A stretch of 64,000 nucleotides of DNA from Sycobia sp. Sy_11 (GCA_018907035.1 JACCIC010000217.1:666001-730000); one strand, 5' to 3'; positions 12,809 to 22,822 are shown, counted from the first letter of the stretch. Made by a program: numbers and translations. The notes: generated from the sequence alone by a model not told the origin.

Positions 12809-13729
12809 TGTTCGCGCTAATCGTAATTTATTTCTTATTATAAATAGTATATGTATTATATGTATATTTGTGTCTGTATATAAATGTAGTATGTGTGTGT
12901 GTGTGTGAATATGTATATGCCTATAGGCATAGGTGTATGTATATATTTGATACGTATTAAGAAAAAGGGGGACTTTGTTTATATTTGCAGCCGAGCGCGG
13001 AGAGCCCTCTTGAAATCGTACGGTGGGCGAGTGGTCAAATTGTCGCGAGCGTTAGTCGAGCGAAGTGCACTTCCATTGTTACAATCCATATATAGCATTT
13101 TAAGCGCGTTTTCTTATATTTTGTGATTATATTGCGTATCCATTGTATTATCGTCGTTATTGCTAAATTAATTCGTACGTCGCGACGAGTGTCTTTCTGC
13201 TCTGAAGTGAAGTGTTGCCCTGAGCGGCAAATTCCATTGTGAAAGGCCTCGTCGCCTATTTTCGCCCCTAGCGGCTCAGTGTCTCGAATTGGCCCCTGTC
13301 GCCCTGAGACACATGGTGTCTCTCGATTATAGGCCCCTGTCGCCTCGAGAGATACTTCGACCTCCATGTGGGAGATTGCACATCAGAGTACGAACTTTCA
13401 GCCTGACGAGGTTTGAAGTCTCGGCGCATCGAATTCCGGCAAAACTGTGCGCAATAAATGTCTGTAGGGTAAGCCTTAGATTAAGTCTTGAATGATCATT
13501 CAATTTTAATATTGTTTATTAAAGGTCGGCTTTTTCCTCCACTTATACAGTGGAGGTTTTTTATGCCTTTATTTTAGAATAAAGTAATTATATTTGTTTT
13601 AATAATTGTATGTGTTTTATTCTTATTTGTCTTACCATTATCTCATTCTCCTTATTATAATTAAGCATATATAACACTTATTATTATTAATCTATTATTA
13701 GTTTCATTCTTTCGTTTAACAAAACAACA
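12809..13729 (+). repeat. BEL/Pao 3' LTR
   Basis: 921 bp, the partner of 6035-6951, ending AAAACAACA directly before the GGGAG target duplication. Differences from the 5' LTR are scattered substitutions and a longer (GT)n run near 12893-12907. Confidence 0.93.
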
Positions 13730-13984
13730 GGGAGTGAGTGAAGAGGGGATTAACCCACACATATACTACGTTAGTTATGTAAATCGCCATGAGAGCGCAT
13801 CGTAGTGAGTCGTTGAAACTGCCAAATGTCGACAGTAGTTGAGTACAGACTCTCTAGTTGTGCACACGTCTTCGTGTACACTAACTGTACCAATAAATAA
13901 ATTGTTGCGTTTAGATAAACAGAGTATCTATTTAATTCTGCCCTTCCCCCGTTTCAGCGAAATATCCCGGAACCTGATCATGAG

Positions 13985-13987
<3 letters not shown>
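13730..13987. repeat. LTR-like direct repeat, 3' copy, of the outer LRR-bearing element
   Basis: After the duplicated GGGAG and a purine-rich stretch (GTGAGTGAAGAGGGGA, a plausible polypurine tract), about 245 bp match 3547-3794, ending ATCATGAGTT. The copy then runs straight into a (TA)n array. The arrangement places the LRR-like ORF and the BEL insertion between two LTR-like repeats. Confidence 0.7.
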
Positions 13988-14025
<38 letters not shown>

Positions 14026-14248
14026 CGGATCAATTGTCCGACTTTTTTTCGAGACGTTGGGCCGACTCTGTTGGGATACGTTGTTCATCCGTTTAGAAAA
14101 TCATAAACACTCGCATGCCGTCTGTCAAATCGTATACAATGCAGTTATTGTCCATGTACTCACCAACATGATTATTTTATCTGCTATAATGTTAGTCAAC
14201 ATCTACACAAGCTATTGTATTACTTAAAAATAATGATTAATTAATTCA

Positions 14249-14301
<53 letters not shown>

Positions 14302-14307
14302 AAAAGA
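13988..14307. repeat. Two (TA)n arrays around a short unassigned stretch
   Basis: (TA)n arrays occupy about 13985-14022 and 14251-14298. The 230 bp between them holds no feature I recognise. The second array ends ten bases before the pheS-like frame. Confidence 0.85.
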
Positions 14308-14556
14308 ATGGTACTGCGCCCTCACACCTTATCTGTACAGATTAGAACCATGGAAAAAACAAAAAAATTCCCAATTAAAATAGTAGCCGCAGGTAGAGTA
14401 TACAGAAACGACTTTGATGCAACTCACACCCCTATGTTCCATCAAATAAAGGGGTTATATGTCGATGAGAATGTCAATATGGGCCAGTTAAAATTTACTA
14501 TTCATCACTTCCTTAATAAGTTCTTTGGCGATAAAGAGCTGAAGAAAATTTTATAT
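14308..14556 (+). pseudogene. pheS: Fragment of bacterial-type phenylalanyl-tRNA synthetase alpha subunit
   Basis: An 83-codon open stretch matches the central catalytic part of bacterial PheS, the subunit that charges tRNA-Phe. Recognisable pieces are [14 protein letters not shown] followed by the class II motif 2 block [18 protein letters not shown] and then GLYVDENV and a [12 protein letters not shown] tail. In bacterial PheS the motif 2 block reads FHQ-x-E-G; here the glutamate is a lysine (FHQIKG), and prolines that flank IKIVA are also changed, so the piece is probably decayed despite lacking stops. Upstream and downstream coding is missing: the frame starts after a (TA)n array and dissolves into ATATAT sequence after about 14556. 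The wording [12 protein letters not shown] and the AT-rich codons suggest an alphaproteobacterial endosymbiont such as Wolbachia; that assignment is inference. The eukaryotic cytosolic enzyme has a different sequence here, and a mitochondrial FARS2 origin is less likely. Confidence 0.8.
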
Positions 14557-16191
14557 ATATTTATATATATATATAATAAAATTAAAAATTATTCTTATAT
14601 CGACTGTTTTGAATTAAATCAATAAATATTTTTATCGGTCTTGCTGTCTTTCTAATATAATACATGAATTAAAATAATAAGTAAGACTGTCTTTTTATTA
14701 GTTTTTTTTATTGTAATAAAAAGTTCTATTTCAGATTCTTCGGGTAACTATAAACAAATAATAAAATAAATTCAAAATAATAGAAACAATATTCTATGTT
14801 AGTAAAGGACAACCTGACTACCCCCACCATCGTAAATTAAATTAACCTTTGGTATCCTACGATTCGAACCGCTACTGTTCATCTTCGAAGGCTAAACTCT
14901 AAATAAATTTACTTAAATCTTACTTTTCAATTTAATTTAATTTTCATTATACTTTTTAGTAGTAATTTCTATTTTAGATTCTGCGATGGTGATTATAAAT
15001 AACGACTGCCAGACTGTCATTATATTAGTATATTCTATTATTGTAGAAAAACTGTAAGACCAATAAAATTTTTTATTAATTTACAGTCAAATTCTTTACC
15101 TTCTCAGCTGAAGAATTTACTTCAAATATGCTAAATACTTCTTGGTATCAGATATGCTGAATCCACTCGATACGCATTCCATCTTTATATGCCCGGATTC
15201 AAAATGTGAACTAAATTCTTTGCACAATCTCAATGCCAATAATTCAATAGTTGAAATAATTATGAACTCATAAAATTCAATAAATCAAGAAAATAAACCA
15301 AAATACAAATCTTAAGGACCTCTGCTCATTTTATATATCACTGAAAATAGTATTCCCAACAAAGCATCCAAAAAAGCAGCTCCAATACAGCCTGAAAAAT
15401 AAATTATAACAACACCGCAATAATATATTAGCACGCAAAAGGAATTGCACTACACGCTATGGAAATATATTTTAATAACATATGGATAGGAAAAAAAACA
15501 CAAATACAGATAATAAAGACCAGTTTTTTCAAACTAAAGTAGTTTTGAGTACAAGTAGAAAAATCCGAGTAATACTAACAAGAGTGAGAATAATGCATCA
15601 AAAAATAACACATCTCTATTTGTAATAGCCCATGACATTTGAGCAGATACTATATAGTACGTCAAACAGTACGACAAACAAAGAAAAATATTCTTCATCC
15701 CCATAGACATCTTCGGAATCTTCTTAAAAAACTCACACTACAATGTATTGAACTATGTAAATTAAATTGTCTTGTACAATTTCATTTCACATTACTTAAT
15801 AAAATTTTACTGTTAATTCTCTATCAATTAGAACATGAAAAATATGTAAATGTAATGGATTAAGATGTTAACTGTTCCAATTGTAAAAAGTAATATAATA
15901 TTAAATTATATGAATTTATTCAATACTAGATCTTTCAAAATGAATGGAAATATCCAAAAAAAAATTTTTATGAATATAACATAATTAATCGAGTTTGATA
16001 TGTTTTTAGCATATTAAAAACTTGAAAACCTATTAATCTTATCATTTGTTTTATTATAAAATTATAAAAAAATTTTTATAAATTTCAAAATATAATAACA
16101 CAAAAAATATTATATAACGAACTTATTATATAACGAAAAATCAGGTCATTGAAATAGTCAGATAAAGGGAAATAATATCATAATATACTTT
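14557..16191. other. AT-rich stretch with PLE-like repeat piece, otherwise unassigned
   Basis: Positions about 14950-15110 resemble the end of the window (63775-63965): TTTTAGATTCT, a (C/T)GACTGTCAT block and CTGTAAGACCAAT(A/G)AAA occur in the same order, suggesting a fragment of the Penelope-like element 3' region. A weaker copy of the first part is at about 14735-14755. Short open frames at about 15112-15273 (plus) and 15639-15863 (plus) show no motif I recognise. The rest is featureless AT-rich DNA. Confidence 0.45.
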
Positions 16192-17480
16192 ATACTAATT
16201 TATACAAACAAAGCGCGTTTGTGTTTGTACACGATAACCGAAAAAACTACTAAACCGATTGTTCTGAAATTTGACATACAGATTCTATATTATCTTGGGA
16301 AGGACATAGGCTATGCTTTTTCTTGAAAATCATTTTACTTATAACAATAAATTAAGTTAACAGTTATAGTGGTCAGTTAAACCAGCGACCATTAGGTGGC
16401 GTCTTGAATCACGAACATCAACTAAAAATATTAGGTTGTCAAATATCTCCCTTCCGCTTTTTTGCTCTTCATTGAATGCTTTATAAAAAGTATTAAAGTG
16501 GTCGGATTTATTTCAAATATGCGCCGTTCTGTTGGATAATCTGTTTCCATCTAGACGGCAACTTCATAATACCTCTCTCGTAGAAACCCCTTTCCTTATT
16601 CGCGAAGAACTTGGACAGCCACTTTTCACAAACCTCTTTTGAGTCCAACTTTACATCAGCAAGGGCGTTCGACGTGGATAGGAACAAGTGCTAATCACTT
16701 GCCAATATATCGGGGCTATATGGTGGATGCGATAAAACCGCCCATCCGAACTCCCATAGTTTCTGACGAGTCATCAATGAAGTGCGTGGTCTGGCGTTGA
16801 ACTGGTGCAAAACAACACCCTTCCTATTGGCCAATTGTGGACACTTCTGGTCAATAGCCTGCCTCAAGCGGTCCATTTGTTCACAATAGATGGTAGAATT
16901 ATGCGTCTGAACATATGGGAGCAGCTCATAGTGGATCATTCCCTTCCAATTCCAACAAAAACACAGCAAAACCTTCCTGGCCGATAATCCCGGCTTGGAA
17001 ACTGTTTGGGAGGGTTCACCGGCCTTGTACCACGATCGTTTTCACTTGATATTGTCCTATGTGATCCAGTTTTCAAATAGCGCGAATTTCGGCGTGAGTG
17101 AACTCCATGTTTACACGTCTATAACTTTTAAACGCAATATCCAAACTAAACATGCATATCGTCGTTTTTTACGTTATTTCAAGACCTTTCAATTGATGTA
17201 TAGTATTGCCAGATATGAGCTCTGTAGCGCTTTATACATAGCCGCGAAATTCATAAGACAAAAAGGCGGAAGGGAGATATTTGACAACCTAATAGTCAGC
17301 TTAAAGTATTAATACCGGGTCAGCTCAGACGATAGATTATATCCAACTTTGGGATTCATTTCCTAAAGAAGATATGACGTTAGTCGGTATTACCTTGTAA
17401 TATCCTTTTTGTTCTTCAGATTGATCTGACACTATTCTCACACCTTATGGATATATTTTCATTTTTATAATTTTTATTTT
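16192..17480. repeat. Interspersed repeat X, copy A (split by mariner)
   Basis: The parts 16192-16430 and 17293-17480, joined across the mariner, match a continuous stretch at about 59975-60400 in reverse complement. Landmarks are ACCGAAAAAACTACT, GATTCTATATTATCTTGGGA, GGACATAGGCTATG, GGTGGCGTCTTGAATC, GTTAGTCGGTATTACC and CAGATTGATCTGACACTA. The wording recalls a widespread non-coding insect repeat type, but I cannot name the family. Confidence 0.8.
16431..17292 (-). mobile_element. mariner (family A), internally deleted copy with perfect ends
   Basis: The 862-bp element has inverted termini of about 34 bp starting TTAGGTTGTCAAATATCTCC at both ends, with TA on each side (16429-16430 and 17293-17294). 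Comparison with the uninterrupted repeat X copy at 59975-60400 confirms the insertion point. The minus strand keeps a piece of mariner transposase (16691-16969) with IHYELLPYV, VVLHQFNARP and HPPYSPD; the second catalytic aspartate (HQDN in the family) is F here. A full copy is about 1.25 kb, so about 400 bp are missing. Confidence 0.92.
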
Positions 17481-17665
17481 CTCTTACGTGAGAAAATCTC
17501 TCTTTCACTCTCTCTCTCACTCTTTCTTCGTCTTCTCTTATAAAATGGTTTTATATGACAAATCATATGAACATAATTTGTGAAGACAAATTATATTTTT
17601 GTTATTATACGTTATATATATACGCCCAAATAGGGCTTTTTACCAACCCTTTGAAATTATGTATG

Positions 17666-17721
<56 letters not shown>

Positions 17722-17960
17722 CTATGAGAGTTCTGGATCACATCCGATAATTCAGAACTCTCATAGGCACAACGCTTACGTTACGGACGACATGCGCAGT
17801 TCAGGAATGATCCAGAATGCCCATAGCTTACAGCGTCAACGTCACCGGCCCTAACGCCACGGGCCCTGACGTCAGACACCTTTAGCACTATATACTTCTC
17901 TCTCTCTCGTAAAGGAAGAGATAAGTATGTAGTTCTCTCTCATTACGCGCTTTTTTTTTT
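17481..17960. other. Microsatellite and GC-richer spacer before the Maverick remains
   Basis: A (TA)n array at about 17663-17720 is followed by a moderately GC-rich stretch (17725-17880) in which GAGAGTTCTGGATCA and its near inverse CAGAACTCTCATAG lie 30 bp apart, giving a small palindrome. A CT-rich stretch and a T10 run lead to 17960. No gene is visible. Confidence 0.5.
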
Positions 17961-17988
17961 AATACTACGCCGCACGGCCACTAGCGGC
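17961..17988 (+). repeat. Inverted repeat, left arm (possible Maverick terminus)
   Basis: AATACTACGCCGCAC followed by CACTA and CGGC. The reverse complement is at 28551-28578 with three mismatches. A T-run lies just outside both arms. Confidence 0.6.
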
Positions 17989-18032
17989 ATACGATCTACA
18001 ACTCATTCACGAGAGAATGGCTTTTTAAATAA

Positions 18033-18139
18033 AAGTACTATGGGTTCTGACTCACCTTTGAGTAGTAAAATGGCAATCTCTTTAAGTAGATATTCATGGT
18101 CATCCTGCTTGAAGCCTTGCATATCAACGATGTATTCCA
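18033..18139 (-). pseudogene. 5' fragment of a Maverick-associated gene (MEYIV- family)
   Basis: Reading leftward from the ATG at 18139 the minus strand encodes MEYIVDMQGFKQDDHEYLLK and about 15 more residues before the reading frame is lost at about 18033. The N-terminus with V-D-x-Q-G-F is one I recognise from a frequent arthropod protein family of unknown function that is often found among Maverick genes. A second copy with the same start lies at 26656 on the plus strand. Only the first tenth or so of the protein remains. Confidence 0.55.
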
Positions 18140-18194
18140 TCTTGACTGACAGCCTCCGACAAAAAGTTTCACTTATATATATTATATTATTTTA

Positions 18195-19060
18195 AACACT
18201 TTAAAACTTCTTAACGTCAACACTTATAGGATGATATTGCACAATAAGATAATACAAAATTAAGTAGTAAGCTGACGCATTTGATGGAAAATTATTTTTC
18301 GATTCAAATTCTAGGTGTACATCAACGAGTGCACTTTTAAGAGACTCGTTTTGCTTTGAACAATCAATAACTATAAGTGGCATATGATTTCAGAAATCTG
18401 TTTTCTTTCAAATAGGCTGAAACTCCTTGTAGTTGACATTTTGAAAATTTGTAAACGTATCATACAATATCAAATATTGATTTTTAGTAATATCAATATT
18501 TAAATTCCCGTATGGATAGTATTGAGAATTGAGAAAAAGTTTCATAATACTGATATCATAATGGTCAAAGCGAATTTGTATCTTTTTGTATTTTTCTATT
18601 TCTTTGAAGTCCCAGAATGACGAATCGTGGTTTTTCCAGTTGATTTGTGATTTTCACTATCCACACATGCTTGGATGTAGCGCAAAGGTGTAGATATTCA
18701 TAGAGCTCCCAAATATGAAAACTCATAGAGATTGGATGATCTTTTTTCAACTGTTTTAGTAGTTGAAGCTTTTATTCATCTAATACTACGACGTATGCCA
18801 TCAACCATTCGATCTTTGTAATTTCTATTTTGAAATTTTCATTTTGTTCTGCGTTATCAGTTACTCTCAGTTTTGCTGTTTGCACAACAGTGTTTAAATC
18901 GTTGTGTGATCTGACGAGAACAAGTTCATACTTTGCATTAATTATAATTTTATGGTAATCTTCAGCGAAACTGAAAATCATATTAAGCGGAATGGATGCA
19001 TCAAAATGGTCTAAATCATCGGTAATGTTATTGAACTCTTCTATATTGAGCCACCCTGCA
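18195..19060 (-). pseudogene. Maverick capsid-like virion protein, frameshifted
   Basis: Three minus-strand segments follow each other: 19060-18772 (GWLNIEEFNNI, SIPLNMIFSFAEDYHKII, then an IEWLMAYV motif), 18750-18565 (ISMSFHIWELYEYLHL, LEKPRFVILGLQ) and 18383-18201 (PLIVIDCSKQNESL, VDVHLEFESK, PISVDVKKF). Between the last two, LFLNSQYYPYGNLN-type sequence can be read across 18540-18480. The order and motifs match a protein repeatedly found in insect Mavericks that I believe is the capsid-type structural protein; the capsid role is family knowledge plus inference, not a motif in this copy. At least two frameshifts are present. The N-terminal part was cut by the mariner at 19061. Downstream on the same strand is the MEYIV- fragment. 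Confidence 0.6.
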
Positions 19061-20330
19061 TTTTCGATTATTTCCGGCCCGACCAAAAGATGGCGCCACT
19101 AGGTCTACCTTGAGGTGGTGTTCTATAGTACCATCCTTAGATAGCTTGTAGCTATAGTTTCAGTCCGATCGCCATGTTAGTTTAGGTTTGAGAGTACGCT
19201 GAACAAGACGCCTCTGTGTTTTTCGTAAAAATGGAAAAGCTGAAAAATCGTGCTGTCATCAAATACTTTTATTTGAAGGGGTTAATGCTGAAGGAAATTA
19301 AAGAAGAGATGGACTCAACACTCGAGACATCCTCCCCATCATATTCAACCGTTAAGCAGTGGATTTCCGAGTTTAAAAAGGGTCGTGTGAGCACCTCTGA
19401 TGAGCCTTGCTCAGGACGCCCCATTGAGGTGACAACTCCAGATATTATCGAACAAATCCATCAAATAATGCTGAAAGACCGCAGATTCAAAGTGCGCGAG
19501 ATAGCTGAGACCTATAAGATGTCATATGAAACTGTACAAAATATTTTGCATCAATATTTGTATATGGAAAAACTCTGTGTAAGATAAGTGCCGCGTTTGC
19601 TAATAGTGGACCAAAAATTGATTCGAAAGAACATTTCTACCGCCAATTTGGCGTTGTATAAGCGTAAGCCAAGCGAATTTTTGCGTCAATTCGTAACCAT
19701 TGACGAAACTTGGGTCCACCACTGAACTCGTTAAACTAAACCACAGTCTAAACGGTGTATTGGACCAGGGGGATCAACTCCAAAGAAGGCAAAAGCAATT
19801 TTTGCGGCGAACAAGGTTATAGCTACTGTTTTTTGGGATGCAAGAGGTATTATATACATTGATTACCTTGAAAATGGTAAAACTATCACTGGTCAATACT
19901 ACGCAGACTTATTGCAACGTTTGAGCCACGAAATGAAAATTAAATGATCTCATCTGGCGAAAAAAAATATCTTGTTTTATCAAGATAACGCACCAGCGCA
20001 CATGTTAATCGTTGCGATGGCTAAAATCAACGATCTGAAGTTTGAATTGATGCCGCACCCTCCCTACTGTTCAGACCTAGCCCCGGGTGACTATTATCTG
20101 TTTCCTAACTTCAAAGAATGGCTTGACGGTAAGAGATTTACGGACAATGAAGAAGTAATCAAATCTGCAAATGGGTATTTTGAGGAGCTTGACGAATAAG
20201 TCAATAGAGATGGCATTACTAGACTAGAACACCGCTGTGAGAAATGTATAAGCCTTGGAGAAGATTATGTTGAGAAATAAAAAAAAATTCTTAAAAACGT
20301 TGTTTTTCTTGATCAGGCCGGAAACTTATC
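19061..20330 (+). mobile_element. mariner (family B), decayed, inserted in Maverick
   Basis: The right end carries a terminal repeat that reads GGTGGATTGATAAGTTTCC in reverse complement; the left end keeps only its inner part (TTTCCGGCCCGACCAAAAG). The plus strand encodes a mariner transposase from the ATG near 19231: a helix-turn-helix N-terminus ([23 protein letters not shown]), then IDETWVHH, FYQDNAPAH and YCSDLAPGDYYLF, the three parts of the D,D34D catalytic triad. In-frame stops at 19585, about 19723 and about 19945 break it. The outer part of the left terminal repeat is missing. Confidence 0.88.
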
Positions 20331-20454
20331 AATCCACCCTCGTATTGCTCACATAACTGACTTGTTTGAAAGTCGGTTAAAAACTGGTCGTTTGCTTAGA
20401 GAACTGGCTATTCATATATCCAGAAGCGTTGTAAATAATCCCCGGTGCTCACTA

Positions 20455-20887
20455 AGCTACTTGTTTAACATGTAATCTGTTAGTTATAACCTCTCATCGG
20501 AAAATTACTAGATCTCTGTTTTGATGAATGATGCAAAAATCTACATGAAAGTCCAAGAGTTTCCCTAGTGAATCTTTAGGTTCCAATTTGATTTGTTGAC
20601 TAAACTCAATAACACTACGAAGTGTGGTATGATTAGGCTTAAGATTTAATATTATGCCTTTAGAAGTTAATTTCTCCTTCAGATACTTTTCAATATCTTC
20701 AATTTCATAACTGCCAGTCAAATTTATTGTTATTTTCATCAATATTGGAAATGGAGTTAAATGTTAAAAGCTGAACTAAACCTAGAACATAATTTTCATT
20801 AGATGAAAGTTCAATAGGAGGAAAATATTGAGCATCAAGAATAGACGATGTCCTGGAAAGCTTCAAAGTAAATGATTCATTTATCAT
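20455..20887 (-). pseudogene. Maverick virion-type protein (penton/minor capsid-like), frameshifted
   Basis: The gene reads leftward from the ATG at 20887 (MINESFTLKLSRTSS) through QYFPPIELSSNENYVLGLV, breaks at about 20735, and resumes with TGSYEIEDIEKYL, LNLKPNHTTL and DSLGKLLDF. It ends with LVIF, an in-frame TGA where an Arg-Gly codon is expected, and VITNRLHVKQV near 20455. The order fits a protein regularly found beside the protease in insect Mavericks; a beta-rich minor capsid or penton role is plausible but inferred. The middle third of the family protein appears to be deleted. Confidence 0.6.
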
Positions 20888-20927
20888 GGTTGAGTTAAGA
20901 ATGACATGTATTACAAAATATCTGAGA

Positions 20928-21330
20928 TTATATGGAACTACTTGCAAGATTGTTACATAAAAACTGCAGGCATAAATGACCGCAAATATATGTATTAAAA
21001 TTCTGATATCTTTCAGAATTATACAGAATTTCAGCATCGCCAAAGTATATTATAAGGTCTAAGGGTGGCTTTAAATCACAAAAACTATCGAAATATAATA
21101 TTTTGTTGCCTCGTTTGCAATATGCGACCCAATGGATGCGACCCAATGGAGGACCGCTAGCGTTGTCAAGATTCACAATACCTGATTCATTATAATGCGG
21201 ACCATTAGTTGGCAGTGCAATACGCATAAATACGTCTTGAAAAGATAAAATTTGTAGAATACGAGCGTATTTTATAAAATCAATGTCAGATAATGGTCGA
21301 TTTGGCAATTCTACAAAGCTTTTCTTTTAA
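20928..21330 (-). pseudogene. Maverick adenain-like cysteine protease
   Basis: The minus-strand ORF from 21308 encodes LSDIDFIKYARIL, then NGPHYNESGIVNLDN, HWVAYCKRGNKILYFDSF and YICGHLCLQFL. Adenovirus-type maturation proteases use a His-Asp/Glu-Cys triad; H59, D74 and C109 of this ORF are in the right order and context (HWVAY, YFDSF, CGHLC). The open frame is 126 codons, somewhat short, and reads into the neighbouring virion gene at its start, with no clear own ATG beyond that at 21308. In Mavericks the enzyme processes capsid proteins. The catalytic part looks intact; whether the ends are complete I cannot tell. Confidence 0.8.
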
Positions 21331-21339
21331 TCCTTTGCC

Positions 21340-22070
21340 TGTATATAGTTTTAAGCAGAGACCTCTCCCATTACTTTTATACGGTTTTAAGTAAAGACCA
21401 TAATCTTTTTTTGTAAGGTTTTAAATAAAGACCTTTTCCAAAAGCAATTGTTTCCATTGTTTTGTTATGCCTACTATTTTCTTCTAATTCTTACTTTTCT
21501 GTTTTGGCATCATTAACAGCTTTGACTACTCCAGCAGCACCTCCGGCCAATGCTCCTGTTGCACTCAAACCGGCAAATAAAGACACCTACCTTTTTAACA
21601 GCCTCGTGAGCTTCTCTAAAAGCAGAGCGAAATAATTTTTGAGAACTCGAACTTGGAATTATAGAATGTGCAGCAGATTTAATTTTTTTTTTCAATGTTG
21701 ATTTATTGTTTTTACCAGGTAATTTTTGTTTCTTAATAGTTTTTTTCATCCCAATGCTAACTTTACTTTAAGTTTCATTGTATTATAGACTGCTAGTGAA
21801 ACAGCCTTTTTAGCCATACTTGCATCCTTCGATTTAAGACACAAGCGAGCTTTGTCTGCGAGAATTTGATCCTCTGCGTCTCTCTTGCATATGGTTAATA
21901 ATATTGGAATATGCTATGTCGTGATCTTTGCAAGCGAAATCAAGGGGGTTTATCCCTGGATCACCGCGAGCTATACGTTTTTTTAAATTTTGTCCCAGGA
22001 CCACAATATTGATAACCTGGTAAATGCAGTTCAATAGGTAATTTACTGAGTATCTTATTAAACATTCCAC
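21340..22070 (-). pseudogene. Maverick virion protein with parvovirus-VP1-like phospholipase A2 domain
   Basis: The minus strand from 22070 shows a phospholipase A2-like domain in two frames: the calcium-loop YCGPGTK near 22010, then GDPGINPLDFACKDHDIAYS (catalytic HD) after a one-base shift. It continues with a basic KKTIKKQKLPGK stretch and a small-residue segment FAGLSATGALAGGAAGVVKA near 21550. Last come KGLYLKPYK-like short repeats at about 21340-21440. Such PLA2 domains occur in parvovirus VP1 and in Maverick minor capsid proteins, where they are thought to breach membranes during entry. At least three frame breaks make this copy inactive. It is divergently oriented to the ATPase at 22254, so 22080-22250 probably held a shared promoter region. 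Confidence 0.72.
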
Positions 22071-22253
22071 TACCTTCTCGTTTATGTACGATCATTCTAT
22101 ATCGAAAGTTAAAATGATACTACTTGAATTTATATATGAGTGCTATTTATACTCTAGTCTCACAGTTTAAGTTAAAACCGTAATGTGCAAACATGGAATT
22201 CAACAAAATTACCAGTCATAAATTTTGTATCTTTTAGAGAGCAGAACAAAAAA

Positions 22254-22822
22254 TTAAATGGCATTTAGCTTTACTACCAGATAGTATACAATCAGTGATT
22301 TGCGGGCCTTCCAATTGTGGAGAAACCAATAGCTTATTGATTCTTATAACTCATCCGAATGGTCTTAGATTTGAAAATATATACATATATTCAAAATCAT
22401 TAAATCAACCAAAATACAAGGATTTACAAAAACTTTTGGAACCAATAGCGGGTATACAATATTCTCCATTTAGTGAACATGAACCAGTAGGATCACCTGA
22501 CAACGTACTTGTTAACTCTATTATGATTTTTGATGATATTGCTTGCGAGAAACAGGACAATGTTAAAGCTTACTTATGCATGGGAAGACATAAGAATGTT
22601 GATTCTTTTTATCTTTGTCAGTTCTATGCACACATTCCAAAGTATCTTGTAAGGGATAATGTTAATTTACTTATATTGTTTCGACAAGATGATGTCAATT
22701 TAAAACATATATCTCATTACAGATCATGTAAACCAGATATCTCTTTTAATCAATTTAAAAAGATTTGCTCAATTTGTTGGAATGTTATTAAACATAGTTT
22801 TCTAGTTATCGATAAACATTAA
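22254..22822 (+). pseudogene. Maverick packaging ATPase (FtsK/A32 type), Walker A lysine lost
   Basis: The frame is open from about 22254 (KWHLALLPDS...) to a TAA at 22822. It carries a Walker A motif GPSNCGETN in which the invariant lysine (GKT) is glutamate, and a Walker B SIMIFDDIACE with the acidic pair intact. Further on, MGRHKNVDSFYLCQ, IPKYLVRDNVNLLILF and HISHYRSC match the sensor region of A32-like ATPases that pump DNA into capsids. With glutamate in place of the lysine, ATP binding should fail. The reading frame has no stop, so this may be a late change. No clear ATG is visible at the start, so the N-terminus may be lost. Confidence 0.82.

Larger units (their letters stand above)
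6035..13729 (+). mobile_element. BEL/Pao LTR retrotransposon, complete structure
   Basis: The element starts with TGTTCGCG at 6035 and ends with AAAACAACA at 13729 (TG...CA termini). Two direct LTRs (6035-6951 and 12809-13729) enclose a Gag-Pol region in one long frame. The 5-bp sequence GGGAG lies immediately outside both ends (6030-6034 and 13730-13734), a target duplication of the length usual for BEL/Pao. By eye the LTRs differ at about 20 positions plus a (GT)n length change, roughly 2 percent, so the insertion is fairly young. A purine-rich tract (GAAGGCGGGCGGAA) precedes the 3' LTR. I could not assign a convincing tRNA primer site after 6951. The region 6952-7587 is AT-rich leader with a (TA)n array at about 7519-7548. 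The element sits inside the 3' end of the outer LRR-bearing element. Confidence 0.93.

Noticed and set aside
6257..13495. Paired ORFs of 110 and 68 codons present in both BEL LTRs
   Set aside because: Their duplication is explained by the LTRs being copies; they have no known motif and LTRs are regulatory.
15171..15420. Possible second bacterial fragment near the pheS piece
   Set aside because: Short open frames on both strands have no motif; I could not support any gene.
19385..19420. CTGATGAG words resembling a hammerhead core
   Set aside because: They lie in mariner coding sequence (SDEPCSGRP) and lack GAAAC and pairing stems.
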